This document shows positions 54,046 to 61,780 of a stretch of DNA of 64,000 nt, piece after piece (the stretch's first letter is position 1; each line of letters begins with the position of its first letter). The position numbers and the translations under genes are program-made. Source of the DNA: Vallicoccus soli (GTDB lineage: Bacteria; Actinomycetota; Actinomycetes; Motilibacterales; Motilibacteraceae). Under the pieces are notes generated by a model that had not been told where the DNA came from, searched no databases, and saw only the letters and a list, made by a program, of their open reading frames with translations. The DNA lies in the NCBI RefSeq assembly GCF_003594885.1, contig NZ_QZEZ01000002.1, positions 558,001 to 622,000 on the forward strand. Direction: 5' to 3'.

Positions 54046-54225
54046 ATGGACACCACCCGCACCGGCGTCCCGGCGGCGACCTCGCCGGGCGACCCCGTGA
54101 TGAGCCTGCTGGCCCACCACGTGCCGCTCACCCTGCTGCTCGACCTGTGCCTGGCCGACGGCCCGGCCTCGCGCGAGATCCTCGACGCCGAGGGCGTCCC
54201 GGCCGACGCCTGGTGGGCCGCCTGA
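54046..54225 (+). CDS. Small conserved-type hypothetical protein (59 aa)
   Basis: A 59-residue protein: a polar N-terminus, then SLLAHHVPLTLLLDLCLADGP and SREILDAEGVPADAWW. Similar VPLTLLLDL...SxEIL peptides occur widely in actinobacteria with unknown function. The ATG at 54046 is chosen because similarity begins shortly after; a second ATG starts just before SLLAHH. It stands alone between the antiporter and tRNA-Lys. Confidence 0.65.
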   Translation: MDTTRTGVPAATSPGDPVMSLLAHHVPLTLLLDLCLADGPASREILDAEGVPADAWWAA

Positions 54226-54292
54226 GGGGCGGGGCGCGGCGGGGGCCGGTTTCGTGCGCGGGCCCCCTGCCTGCTAATGTCCTTCCTCGCAC

Positions 54293-54364
54293 GCGCCGCT
54301 AGCTCAATGGCAGAGCAGCGGACTCTTAATCCGCGGGTTCGGGGTTCGAGTCCCTGGCGGCGCA
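54293..54364 (+). tRNA. tRNA-Lys (anticodon CTT)
   Basis: A 72-base cloverleaf: acceptor GCGCCGC with GCGGCGC, anticodon arm GCGGA-CTCTTAA-TCCGC, T-loop GGTTCGAGTCC, discriminator A at 54364. No CCA encoded. TAATGT at 54275-54280 is a good -10 box. Confidence 0.95.
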
Positions 54365-54374
54365 CCCGTGACGA

Positions 54375-54410
54375 CCGGTGGGCGCCCTCCTCCTGGAGGG
54401 CGCCCACCGG
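54375..54410 (+). terminator. Strong terminator after tRNA-Lys
   Basis: CCGGTGGGCGCCCTCC (54375-54390) pairs perfectly with 54395-54410: a 16-bp stem with a 4-base TCCT loop, 10 bases after the tRNA. Confidence 0.85.
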
Positions 54411-54572
54411 CGTTCCCGGGCCCGTGCGCCCCTGCCGTCGTGACGCTGCGTCCCGGCGTTGACCCGTACGGGCGACGGGTCCGGCCCGCGCGCATGGCCC
54501 GGTGCCGCCCGGGGGACGACGAGGACCCAGAGGTCGCCCCGCCCGGGGGCGGCACCGGCACCGGAGGTCCCC

Positions 54573-54650
54573 GTGACGACCCGCACCATCGCCATCCTCG
54601 CGCTCGTGATCGCGGTGATCCTGCTGCTCGTGGTCCTCGGGGTCGTCTGA
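54573..54650 (+). CDS. 25-residue single-pass membrane microprotein
   Basis: GTG at 54573, preceded by GGAGG with 5-base spacing, opens a 25-codon frame: TTRTIAILALVIAVILLLVVLGVV then TGA. Almost the whole peptide is one transmembrane helix. Many actinobacteria carry such tiny hydrophobic proteins; the role is unknown. It lies between the tRNA-Lys terminator and the convergent P450 gene. Confidence 0.6.
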   Translation: MTTRTIAILALVIAVILLLVVLGVV

Positions 54651-54707
54651 GCGACCCTGCGACCCTGCGACCCCGCGACCCCGCGGCCCCGCAGCGCCGC
54701 CGGGCCC

Positions 54708-56129
54708 TCAGGCCCGGCGGCGCAGCCGCAGCGGCAGCCCGTCGCGCGGGCGCAGCGTGACGAGCGCGTCGACGCCCACCCGGGCGCGCACCGCCTCGAG
54801 CCCGACCCGCCGCGCCAGCGCGGCGAGCAGCAGGGTGCCCTCGACGAGCGCGGCGCCCCGCCCGATGCACAGCCGGGGCCCTGCCCCGAAGGGCAGGTAC
54901 GCCCCCCGCACGACCGTCCCCCGGCGCTCGGGCAGGAACCGCGCCGGGTCGAACCGCTCCGGGTCCGCCCAGGCCCCCGGGTGCCGGTGCACCACCCACG
55001 GGCTCACGATGACCAGGGAGCCGGCGGGCACCGCGTACCCGCCGACGACGTCGTCCTGCAGCGCCCGGCGGGTGACGACCCAGGCCGGCGGGAAGAGCCG
55101 CAGCGCCTCGTCGAGGACCGCGCGGGTGCGCACCAGGGCGGGCACGTGCTCGTGGCCGGGCACCTCGTCCGGGCCGAGCACGGCGTCGAGCTCCTCGTGC
55201 AGCCAGCGGGCCGCGGCGGGGTCGCGCGAGAGCAGGTGCCAGGTCCAGGTGAGCGCCGACGCCACGGTCTCGTGGCCCGCGACCAGCGCGGTGACGAGCT
55301 CGTCGCGCAGCTGCCGGTCGTCCATCGGCCCGTCGCCGTCGGTGGCGGCGAGCAGCAGGTCGAGCAGGTCCGGGTCGGCGCCCGCGGGCCGCGGCCCGCG
55401 GGCCCGGCGGGCGGCGACGACCCCCGCGAGGGTCCCGTCGATGGTGGCCAGGGCGCGGGCGAGGCGCCGGTCCCCGGGCAGCGGCACCCGCGCCGGCAGC
55501 GGCGTCCGCGCCCGCGCGACGACGACCTCGAGCGCGGCGAGCACCGCGTCGACGAGGCCCTGCGCGGTGCCCGCGCCGCCCCCGGCCCCGCCGGCCCCGG
55601 TCAGGTCCGCGCCGAAGAACGTCCCGCCCACGACGTCCAGGGTGGTGTGCATCATCGCGGCGTCGACGTCCACGACGGCGCCGTCGCGCACCCCCGCCCA
55701 GCGCTCGAGCTGGCGCCGCGCCGCGGCCCCCGTCCGCTCGGCGACGGCCACGAGGGTGCGGTCGTGGAAGGCGGGCTGGGCGAGCCGGCGCTGGCGCCGC
55801 CACAGCTCGCCGTCGCTCGTCAGCAGCCCCCGCCCCGACACCGCGCTGAGCGTGCGGTACTGCACCGTCGCCTTGTCGTAGGCCTTGTGCCCGTCCTGCA
55901 GGACCCGGCGCACCCCGTCCGGGTGGCTCACGAGGAACGTCGTGGGCCGCGGCACCGGGAACTGCACGACGTCGCCCCAGCGGCGCTGCACCTCCAGCAG
56001 GAACCCGGGCGCGTCCGCGCGGGTGCGCGGCACCGCGCGGAGCATGTCGAGCCCCTCGGGCCCGGGCGCGGTGCGCGGGCGGGTGCCCACCCTCCCCCGT
56101 ACGGGGACCGGCGCGGGGTCCGCCGTCAC
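54708..56129 (-). CDS. Cytochrome P450
   Basis: A 473-residue haem monooxygenase. The I-helix AGHETVASALTW, the ExxR motif in LDEALRLFPPAW and the haem loop FGAGPRLCIGRG (Cys421) are complete. The sequence resembles CYP102/CYP4-like fatty-acid hydroxylases more than antibiotic P450s (GDVVQFP, VQYRTLSAVSGRGLLTSDGELWRRQRRLAQPAF). No ferredoxin or reductase is adjacent. The GTG at 56129 overlaps the GroES-like stop in a GTGA, so it is translated from the same mRNA. Confidence 0.93.
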   Translation of the reverse strand: MTADPAPVPVRGRVGTRPRTAPGPEGLDMLRAVPRTRADAPGFLLEVQRRWGDVVQFPVPRPTTFLVSHPDGVRRVLQDGHKAYDKATVQYRTLSAVSGRGLLTSDGELWRRQRRLAQPAFHDRTLVAVAERTGAAARRQLERWAGVRDGAVVDVDAAMMHTTLDVVGGTFFGADLTGAGGAGGGAGTAQGLVDAVLAALEVVVARARTPLPARVPLPGDRRLARALATIDGTLAGVVAARRARGPRPAGADPDLLDLLLAATDGDGPMDDRQLRDELVTALVAGHETVASALTWTWHLLSRDPAAARWLHEELDAVLGPDEVPGHEHVPALVRTRAVLDEALRLFPPAWVVTRRALQDDVVGGYAVPAGSLVIVSPWVVHRHPGAWADPERFDPARFLPERRGTVVRGAYLPFGAGPRLCIGRGAALVEGTLLLAALARRVGLEAVRARVGVDALVTLRPRDGLPLRLRRRA

Positions 56130-56518
56130 AGGTAGAGGCCGGTGGCCCCGTCGCCGCCGTCCTCGAGCCGCTGCGCGGCCACCGCGTGCAGGTCGCGCTC
56201 GCGCAGCAGGACGTACTCGCGGCCGCCGACCTCGACCTCCGCCTTGTCCTCGGGGTCGAACAGCACGCGGTCCCCCGCCTGCACGCTGCGCGCGTGCGGG
56301 CCGACGGAGCGCACCTCGGCCCAGGACAGCCGCTTGCCCCGGCTCGCCGTCGCCGGGATGAGGATGCCGGCCGAGGAGCGCCGCTCCCCCGCCTCGGCGT
56401 CGACGAGGACCAGCACGCGGTCGTGCAGCATGCGCACCGGCAGCGCGGCGTCGTCGTCCCCCGGGGCGGGGCGGGTGCCCGGGCGGGTGCTGGTGGTGCG
56501 GTCGTCGGGGGCGCTCAC
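56126..56518 (-). CDS. GroES-like co-chaperonin paralogue
   Basis: A 130-residue protein with a Cpn10 fold: LPVRMLHDRVLVLVDAEAGERRSSAGILIPATASRGKRLSWAEVRSVGPHARSVQAGDRVLFDPEDKAEVEVGGREYVLLRERDL. The mobile loop is SSAGILIP. It has an extra 26-residue acidic N-terminus, and no groEL follows. Actinobacteria commonly keep this second GroES near DUF3618 and bcp. The GTG at 56518 follows TAGCGT by 7 bases, so it is probably leaderless. It is coupled to the P450 gene. Confidence 0.88.
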   Translation of the reverse strand: MSAPDDRTTSTRPGTRPAPGDDDAALPVRMLHDRVLVLVDAEAGERRSSAGILIPATASRGKRLSWAEVRSVGPHARSVQAGDRVLFDPEDKAEVEVGGREYVLLRERDLHAVAAQRLEDGGDGATGLYL

Positions 56519-56525
56519 CCGCTCG

Positions 56526-56531
56526 ACGCTA
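56526..56531 (-). promoter_or_regulatory. -10 box of the GroES-like/P450 unit (leaderless)
   Basis: TAGCGT on the minus strand with 7 bases to the GTG at 56518. Confidence 0.5.
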
Positions 56532-56534
56532 CCG

Positions 56535-57050
56535 TCACCAGCCGTACGACCCCGGGCCGCCCTTGACCGGCCCGCGGACCCAGGAGGTGACCCAGCCGCC
56601 GTAGAAGCCCCCGGGCTGCGGCCGGACGGGCTCGCCGTCGACGAGGCAGCGGTCCATCCGGTCCGCGTAGAGGGCGACGTGCCCGCGCAGCGCCGCGTAG
56701 CCGGGGACGGGGTCGGGGTAGTCCCAGCCGGCGTCCACCTCGCGGCGCCCGCCCGCCACGACGGTCCACGAGCGCGCCCAGCCCTTGTACTCGCACAGCG
56801 AGACGCGCCCGGCGCCGGGGACGAGGGCCCCGGGCGCGGCGTCGGCCAGCGGCAGGTAGTAGACGGGCGGGTGGCTCGTCTCGAGCACCCGCAGCGCGTC
56901 GCGGGTCTCGACGACCACGACGCCGCCGAGCTCGACGACGACGTGGCGCCCCGCCGGCTCCAGGCGCGGGGGGCGGGGGTAGTCCCAGACGCTCTCCTGC
57001 CCGGGGCCGGCCGGCTCGGGCACGACCCCGGGCGGGAGCGCCCTGCTCAC
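56535..57050 (-). CDS. DUF427 domain protein (single-domain form)
   Basis: A 171-residue protein: LEPAGRHVVVELGGVVVVETRDALRVLETSHPPVYYLPLADV-like region, SLCEYKGWARSW, YPDPVPGYAALRGHVALYADRMDRCLVDGEPV, ending GGFYGGWVTSWVRGPVKGGPGS. This is the complete DUF427 signature (beta-barrel, function unknown). It is a paralogue of the protein at 10499-11332. The GTG at 57050 starts 7 bases after the DUF3618 stop. Confidence 0.88.
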   Translation of the reverse strand: MSRALPPGVVPEPAGPGQESVWDYPRPPRLEPAGRHVVVELGGVVVVETRDALRVLETSHPPVYYLPLADAAPGALVPGAGRVSLCEYKGWARSWTVVAGGRREVDAGWDYPDPVPGYAALRGHVALYADRMDRCLVDGEPVRPQPGGFYGGWVTSWVRGPVKGGPGSYGW

Positions 57051-57057
57051 GGCCGCC

Positions 57058-57381
57058 TCAGCGCCGGCGGGCGCGCACCACGCGCACCGTGACGATGAGC
57101 AGCACGACGCCGGCGACGGCGCCGAGGCGCTCGTAGCGCGGCTGGCCGGTCACCGGGTCGACGACCTGGGCGCGCGCGGACTCCTTGGCCCGGGCGAGGA
57201 GGGTCTTCGGCGCGACCCGCTCGGCGATGTCGTCGACGGTGCCGGCGAGGCGGGCGCGCGTCGCCTTGATGTCGCGCTCGATCTGCTCCGGGGAGCGGTT
57301 GGGGCGCGGGCCGGTCGGCTCGGGTCCGAGCGGGCCTCCTCGCGCCTGCAGGGTCAGGTCCGAGGAGCTCTGCTCGGCCAC
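57058..57381 (-). CDS. DUF3618 domain protein
   Basis: A 107-residue protein. The DUF3618 signature NRSPEQIERDIKATRARLAGTVDDIAERVAPKTL is followed by a predicted TM helix near the C-terminus (LGAVAGVVLLIVTVRVV). Its role is unknown, perhaps in the cell envelope. GGAGG lies 5 bases before the GTG at 57381, which is therefore chosen over the GTG at 57387. A TAGGGT at 57444-57439 is a plausible -10, leaving a leader of about 55 bases. Linkage to GroES-like and bcp genes is usual in actinobacteria. Confidence 0.85.
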   Translation of the reverse strand: MAEQSSSDLTLQARGGPLGPEPTGPRPNRSPEQIERDIKATRARLAGTVDDIAERVAPKTLLARAKESARAQVVDPVTGQPRYERLGAVAGVVLLIVTVRVVRARRR

Positions 57382-57462
57382 GGGCACCTCCGTCGTCGTC
57401 GGGCGCGCAGGGGCGCGCGGTGGTCGGCTCGGTCGCCGACCCTAGCGCTTGCTCTGCCCCCG

Positions 57463-58257
57463 TCAGGCCGGGCCCATGCCCCCGGCGCGGCCCCCGCGGG
57501 CCGGCGGGCGCACGGCCCGCGGGTCGAGGCCGAACGGCAGCTCGAGGCGGTGCCGGCGCAGCAGCTCCGCGTCGGCCAGCAGGTCGGGGGTGGGCCCGTC
57601 GGCGACGACGGTCCCGCCGGACAGGACGACCGAGCGGGGGCACAGCTCGAGGGCGTACGGCAGGTCGTGGGTCACCATGAGCACGGTCACGTCGAGGCCG
57701 AGCAGGACCTCGGCGAGCTCGCGGCGGCTGGCCGGGTCGAGGTTGCTCGACGGCTCGTCGAGGACGAGCACCTGCGGGCGCATCGCCAGCACCGTGGCCA
57801 CGGCGACGCGGCGGCGCTGCCCGAAGCTCAGGTGGTGCGGCGGGCGGTCCTGCACGCCCTGCATGCCGACCGCCGCCAGCGCCTCGGCGACCCGCGCGTC
57901 GAGCTCGGCGCCGCGCAGCCCGGCGTTCGCCGGGCCGAAGGCCACGTCGTCGCGCACGGTCGGCATGAACAGCTGGTCGTCGGGGTCCTGGAAGACGACG
58001 CCCACGCGCCGGCGGACCTCCGCGACCGCCGCGCGGTCGCGCGGGTCCAGGCGCAGGCCGCCGACCTGCACCGTGCCGGCCCCGCCGGTGAGGATGCCGT
58101 TGAGGTGCAGGACCAGGGTCGTCTTGCCGGCGCCGTTGGGCCCGAGCAGGGCGACCCGCTCCCCCGGCGCGAGCTCGAGGTCGACGCCGAAGAGGGCCTG
58201 GTGCCCGTCGGGGTAGGCGTAGGCGAGCCCCTCGACCCGCAGCGCGGGCACGGTCAC
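57463..58257 (-). CDS. cbiO: ECF transporter ATPase (CbiO-like)
   Basis: A 264-residue ABC ATPase: Walker A LLGPNGAGKTT, Q-loop VFQDPDDQLFMPTV (typical of ECF/CbiO), signature LSFGQRRRV, Walker B VLVLDEPSSNLD. It energises cobalt or nickel uptake with CbiQ and CbiM. The GTG at 58257 overlaps the CbiQ stop in a GTGA. Confidence 0.93.
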   Translation of the reverse strand: MTVPALRVEGLAYAYPDGHQALFGVDLELAPGERVALLGPNGAGKTTLVLHLNGILTGGAGTVQVGGLRLDPRDRAAVAEVRRRVGVVFQDPDDQLFMPTVRDDVAFGPANAGLRGAELDARVAEALAAVGMQGVQDRPPHHLSFGQRRRVAVATVLAMRPQVLVLDEPSSNLDPASRRELAEVLLGLDVTVLMVTHDLPYALELCPRSVVLSGGTVVADGPTPDLLADAELLRRHRLELPFGLDPRAVRPPARGGRAGGMGPA

Positions 58258-59054
58258 GCGAGGGTCGTGGCGAGCGCGGTGGCGAGCAGGACCGCGAGGG
58301 CGCCGGCCGGGAGGAGCGCGGCGCGCAGGGCGTCCGCACGGCGGGTGGGGGCCTCGTCGAGCACCGGCATGGAGCCCGTCCAGCCGCGGGACAGCATCGC
58401 CAGGTGCACGCGCTCGCCGCGCTCGTACGACCGGACGAAGAGCGCGCCCGCCGACCGGGCGAGCACGGGGGCGTGGCCGAGGTGCCGCGCCTGGAAGCCC
58501 CGCGAGGCCCGGGCCACGCGCATCCGGCGCATCTCGGCGAGCACCACGTCGCCGTAGCGGACCATGAACGAGGCGATCTCCACGAGCAGGGGCGGCACGC
58601 GCAGGCGGCGCAGGCCGAGGAGCAGCTCGCGCGGCGGCGTGGTGAGCGCGAGCAGCACCGACGCGGCGACGCCGAGCGTGCCCTTGGCCAGCAGCGCGCC
58701 CGCGGCGGCGAGCCCGCTGCTCGACACGGCGACGCCGAGCACCTCGGTGCGGGGCCCGGTCGCGACGAACGGCAGCAGCAGCGCGAAGACGACGAACGGC
58801 ACCTCGACGAGCATCCGGCGCAGCAACGCCGCGGGCCGCACGCGCGCCAGCACGGCGACGGCGACGAGCAGGGCGGCGTAGCCGGCGAACGCCGGGGCGA
58901 GCGACCAGGGCGTCGCCACCACGACCGCGACGAAGCCGAGCAGCGCCGGCACGGCGAGGTGCGCCGGCAGCGCGCTCACCGGGTCCTGCGGCCGGGCGGC
59001 GGCCGGTGCCGGGCGGGCCGCCCGCACCGGGCCGTGCGCGTGGGCGACGGCCAC
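58254..59054 (-). CDS. cbiQ: ECF transporter T component (CbiQ-like)
   Basis: A 266-residue membrane protein with about five TM helices. The T-component Ala-Arg-Gly motifs are present: RMRVARASRGF and HLAMLSRGW, which contact the ATPase. It couples the ATPase to the substrate-binding CbiM. The GTG at 59054 directly abuts the cbiM stop. Confidence 0.92.
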   Translation of the reverse strand: MAVAHAHGPVRAARPAPAAARPQDPVSALPAHLAVPALLGFVAVVVATPWSLAPAFAGYAALLVAVAVLARVRPAALLRRMLVEVPFVVFALLLPFVATGPRTEVLGVAVSSSGLAAAGALLAKGTLGVAASVLLALTTPPRELLLGLRRLRVPPLLVEIASFMVRYGDVVLAEMRRMRVARASRGFQARHLGHAPVLARSAGALFVRSYERGERVHLAMLSRGWTGSMPVLDEAPTRRADALRAALLPAGALAVLLATALATTLA

Positions 59055-60095
59055 TCAGACCCCCGCCCGCTCCCGCTCGCCCCGGGGCGCGGCCGCGTCG
59101 GGGCGCCGGGCCGCGACGAGGCGGAAGAGCAGCGTGCCGACGATCACCACGACGGCGACCCCGAGGACCCCGGCCACGCCCACCGGGATGCCCCCGACGG
59201 CGCCGTAGTCCCCGAGCCCCCAGGTCACCGCGTGCTCCCGGGCCGTGTCGAGGAAGCCGCGGTCCTCCGCCACGCGCTCGAGCCCGTCGGGGCTGGAGCT
59301 GGCCCAGGCGCTGACGACCCCCGCGAGCAGCAGCGTCACCGCGGTGCCGCCGAGCAGGACGCCGCGCCGCCCGACGCGGCGGGGGGCCGCCACCGGCACC
59401 GGGGCGGAGGTCTCGCGGCCCTGCGCGTCGCGCAGCACGAGCGCCGGGGCGAGCCCGCGCGCGGCGCGCACCAGGTCGGGCCGCACGGCGACGACGGCGC
59501 TCACGGTGAGGCCGGTGATGACCGCCTCGCCGACGCCGATGAGCAGGTGCCAGCCGACCATCGTCGCGAGCAGGGTGCCGACCGGGAGGTCCGCGGCGCC
59601 GCCGACGGCGAAGAGGCCGGCGAAGACGGCGGCCGCGACGGGCACCGAGACCAGGGCGCCGAGCGCCGCGGCGGGCACGACCGAGCGGGGCCGGCGCGGC
59701 AGCACCGCGAGCGCGGCCCGGGTGACCGCCCAACCCACGACGACGGTGACCACGCCGATGAGCAGGACGTTCGTGCCCAGCGCGGTCGTGCCGCCGTCGG
59801 CGAAGAGCAGCGCCTGCACGACGAGCACGACGGTGAGGCACAGCAGCGCCGTCCAGGGGCCCACGAGCACGGCGGCCAGCGCCCCGCCCATGAGGTGCCC
59901 GCTCGTCCCGACGCCGACGGGGAAGTTGAGCATCTGGACCGCGAAGACGAACGCGGCGGTGAGCCCCGCGAGCGGCGCGGTGCGCTCGTCGAGCTCGGCC
60001 CGGGAGCGGCGCAGGGCCGCACCGACCGCGCCGGCGGCGACCACCGCGGTGGCGGCGGACGTCGGGACGTCGAGGAAACCGTCGGGGACGTGCAT
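59055..60095 (-). CDS. cbiM: Nickel/cobalt ECF permease CbiM with fused PDGLE (CbiN-like) domain
   Basis: A 346-residue S component. The mature N-terminus MHVPDGFLD carries the His2 metal-ligand motif of CbiM/NikM. Seven or so TM segments follow (QMLNFPVGVGTSGHLMGGALAA, LFADGGTTALGTNVLLIGV). The C-terminal part is the PDGLE domain (VVSAWASSSPDGLERVAEDRGF), which replaces a separate CbiN. Substrate Ni2+ or Co2+ cannot be told from sequence. The ATG at 60095 has AGGAGG 5 to 6 bases upstream. A TATGCT -10 box and an inverted repeat lie ahead. Confidence 0.93.
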   Translation of the reverse strand: MHVPDGFLDVPTSAATAVVAAGAVGAALRRSRAELDERTAPLAGLTAAFVFAVQMLNFPVGVGTSGHLMGGALAAVLVGPWTALLCLTVVLVVQALLFADGGTTALGTNVLLIGVVTVVVGWAVTRAALAVLPRRPRSVVPAAALGALVSVPVAAAVFAGLFAVGGAADLPVGTLLATMVGWHLLIGVGEAVITGLTVSAVVAVRPDLVRAARGLAPALVLRDAQGRETSAPVPVAAPRRVGRRGVLLGGTAVTLLLAGVVSAWASSSPDGLERVAEDRGFLDTAREHAVTWGLGDYGAVGGIPVGVAGVLGVAVVVIVGTLLFRLVAARRPDAAAPRGERERAGV

Positions 60096-60120
60096 GGGGG
60101 ACCTCCTGCCTCCGCGCTGG

Positions 60121-60159
60121 AGCATAGGCCAGCCGCTCGCACCTGCGAAACCCTCGCAA
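60121..60159 (-). promoter_or_regulatory. cbiM promoter with Nur-like inverted repeat
   Basis: On the minus strand TTGCGAGGGTTTCGCAG (60159-60143) fits the Nur box TTGCAA-N5-TTGCAA in its TGC-N9-GCA core. A further half-site TGCGA follows in TCGCAGGTGCGA. The -10 TATGCT is at 60126-60121, and the repeat lies over the -35 region, so binding would repress. Confidence 0.5.
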
Positions 60160-60304
60160 CAAGCCGGTGCGCGCCCGCGCGGCCGGTCCCCTACGGTGGC
60201 GCCGCGCGCCCCGGCGGCCGCTGTCCCGGCAGCGGCACCCGCAGACCCCCGCAGACACCCCGCAGCCACCCCGAACCCACCCGCAGACACCCAGGAGCGA
60301 CCCC

Positions 60305-60775
60305 GTGAGCAGGCTCGAGCCCGGCGACCAGGCCCCCGACTTCACCCTCCCCGACGCCGACGGGCAGCCGGTGGCGCTGTCGTCGCTGCGCGGGCGCAAG
60401 GTCGTCGTCTACTTCTACCCGCGGGCCATGACCCCGGGCTGCACCACGCAGGCCTGCGACTTCCGCGACAGCCTCGCGTCGCTGCAGGGCGCCGGGTACG
60501 CCGTGCTCGGCGTCTCCCCCGACGAGCCGGCCGAGCTCGCCCGCTTCCGCGAGCGCGACGGCCTCACCTTCCCGCTGCTGTCCGACCCCGGGCACGAGGT
60601 CATGGAGGCGTGGGGCGCCTGGGGCGAGAAGCAGAACTACGGGCGCACCGTCACCGGCACGATCCGCTCGACCGTCGTGCTCGACGAGCAGGGGGTCGTG
60701 CAGCGGGCCATGTACGGCGTCAAGGCCGCCGGCCACGTGGCCCGCCTGCGCAAGGAGCTGGGCGTCGACGCCTGA
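60305..60775 (+). CDS. bcp: Thiol peroxidase (BCP-type peroxiredoxin)
   Basis: A 156-residue cytoplasmic peroxiredoxin: GDQAPDFTLPDADGQPV, YFYPRAMTPGCTTQACDFRDS with peroxidatic and resolving Cys five residues apart, GVSPDEPAELARFRERDGLTFPLLSDP. It reduces hydroperoxides with thioredoxin. The GTG at 60305 has AGGAG 8 bases upstream. The leader contains CGCAGACACCC-like micro-repeats (60240-60290) without obvious function. It is divergent from cbiM. Confidence 0.95.
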   Translation: MSRLEPGDQAPDFTLPDADGQPVALSSLRGRKVVVYFYPRAMTPGCTTQACDFRDSLASLQGAGYAVLGVSPDEPAELARFRERDGLTFPLLSDPGHEVMEAWGAWGEKQNYGRTVTGTIRSTVVLDEQGVVQRAMYGVKAAGHVARLRKELGVDA

Positions 60776-60835
60776 CGCGGCGCTGGCCCGCCGCGCCCGC
60801 CGCGCCGGGTGCGCACGGCGTACCCTCGCGGCCGG

Positions 60836-60920
60836 GCGGGAGTGGCGGAACCGGCAGACGCGCGGGACTTAGGATCCCGTGCCCTCGGGCGTGAGGGTTC
60901 GAGTCCCTCCTCCCGCACCA
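60836..60920 (+). tRNA. tRNA-Leu (anticodon TAG)
   Basis: Acceptor GCGGGAG pairs with CTCCCGC. Anticodon arm CGGGA-CTTAGGA-TCCCG gives TAG. A long class-II variable arm (GTGCCCTCGGGCGT) and T-loop GGTTCGAGTCC are present. CCA is encoded at 60918-60920. TACCCT at 60821-60826 is a likely -10. Confidence 0.96.
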
Positions 60921-60930
60921 GCGCGCGAGC

Positions 60931-60968
60931 AGCGACGGCCGGCCCCCTCGCGGGGACCGGCCGTCGCT
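60931..60968. terminator. Terminator between tRNA-Leu and the fasciclin gene
   Basis: AGCGACGGCCGG (60931-60942) pairs perfectly with 60957-60968, with an inner CCCC/GGGG extension. It can end transcription from both sides. Confidence 0.75.
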
Positions 60969-60978
60969 GCGCCGGTGG

Positions 60979-61671
60979 TCAGCCCGCCGGCGGGGTGAGG
61001 ACGCCGTCGATGAGGTAGACCGTGGCGTTGGCGGTCTGGACGCCGCCGCAGACCACGTCGGCGTCGCCGACCTTGAGCATGTCTCCGCTGCCGGTCACCT
61101 CGACCTGCTGGCCCTGCACCGTGGTCTGCGCGCCGACGACCTGCTCGGGCGAGAGCCGGCCGGGCACGACGTGGTACGTCAGCACCTCGGTCAGGGCGGC
61201 GCTGTCGGTCTTGAGCGCCTCGAGGGTCGCGGGCGGGACCTGCGCGAAGGCGTCGTCGACGGGGGCGAAGACCGTGAACTCGCCGCCGTTGAGCGTGTCG
61301 ACGAGGTCGACGTCCGGGTTGAGCTGGCCGCTCACGGCCGACACGAGGGTGGTGAGCAGGGGGTTGTTGCTCGCCGCGGTCGCCACCGGGTCCTGCGCCA
61401 TGCCCTCGACCGAGCCGGCACCGGTCGGCACCTGCGCGGCGTAGTCGGCGCAGCCCGGGCCGACGAGCCCGCCGGCCATGGCCCCCTCCATCGGGGTCTC
61501 CGTGCCGTCCTCCGACGGGGTCGCCATCGGCGTCCCCATCGGCTGCTCCATCGACGTCTCGGGCGCGGTCGACCCGCTGCCCGTGGAGCTCTCGGCGTCG
61601 TCGCCGCAGGCGGTGAGCCCGAGCGCGAGGACGGACAGGGCGGCGGCGGCGGTGAGGCGCGTGCGGATCAT
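60979..61671 (-). CDS. Fasciclin-domain lipoprotein
   Basis: A 230-residue exported lipoprotein. The signal peptide ends in the lipobox LTAC (Cys22). A Met/Pro/Thr/Glu-rich linker with MGTPMATP-type motifs (about 40-66) precedes one FAS1 domain (about 95-228: [71 protein letters not shown]). FAS1 domains mediate adhesion or bind partners; here the neighbour is a molybdopterin oxidoreductase, a recurrent actinobacterial pair. The ATG at 61671 has GAGGAGG upstream. The Met-rich linker could bind copper, which is inference. Confidence 0.92.
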   Translation of the reverse strand: MIRTRLTAAAALSVLALGLTACGDDAESSTGSGSTAPETSMEQPMGTPMATPSEDGTETPMEGAMAGGLVGPGCADYAAQVPTGAGSVEGMAQDPVATAASNNPLLTTLVSAVSGQLNPDVDLVDTLNGGEFTVFAPVDDAFAQVPPATLEALKTDSAALTEVLTYHVVPGRLSPEQVVGAQTTVQGQQVEVTGSGDMLKVGDADVVCGGVQTANATVYLIDGVLTPPAG

Positions 61672-61780
61672 GGGTGTCCTCCTCGGGGGAGCAGCAGGAC
61701 GCTGCTGCTGGCTTCGTGGTGCGTGTGCTTGCTTGCGGTGGTGGTTCGGTGCTGCGCGCCCGACGGATGGGTCCCGCCGC

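Noticed and set aside
60096-60304. Cobalamin riboswitch upstream of cbiM
   Set aside because: No B12-box-like sequence is visible in this 209-base region, and the leader from the -10 to the ATG is too short for one.
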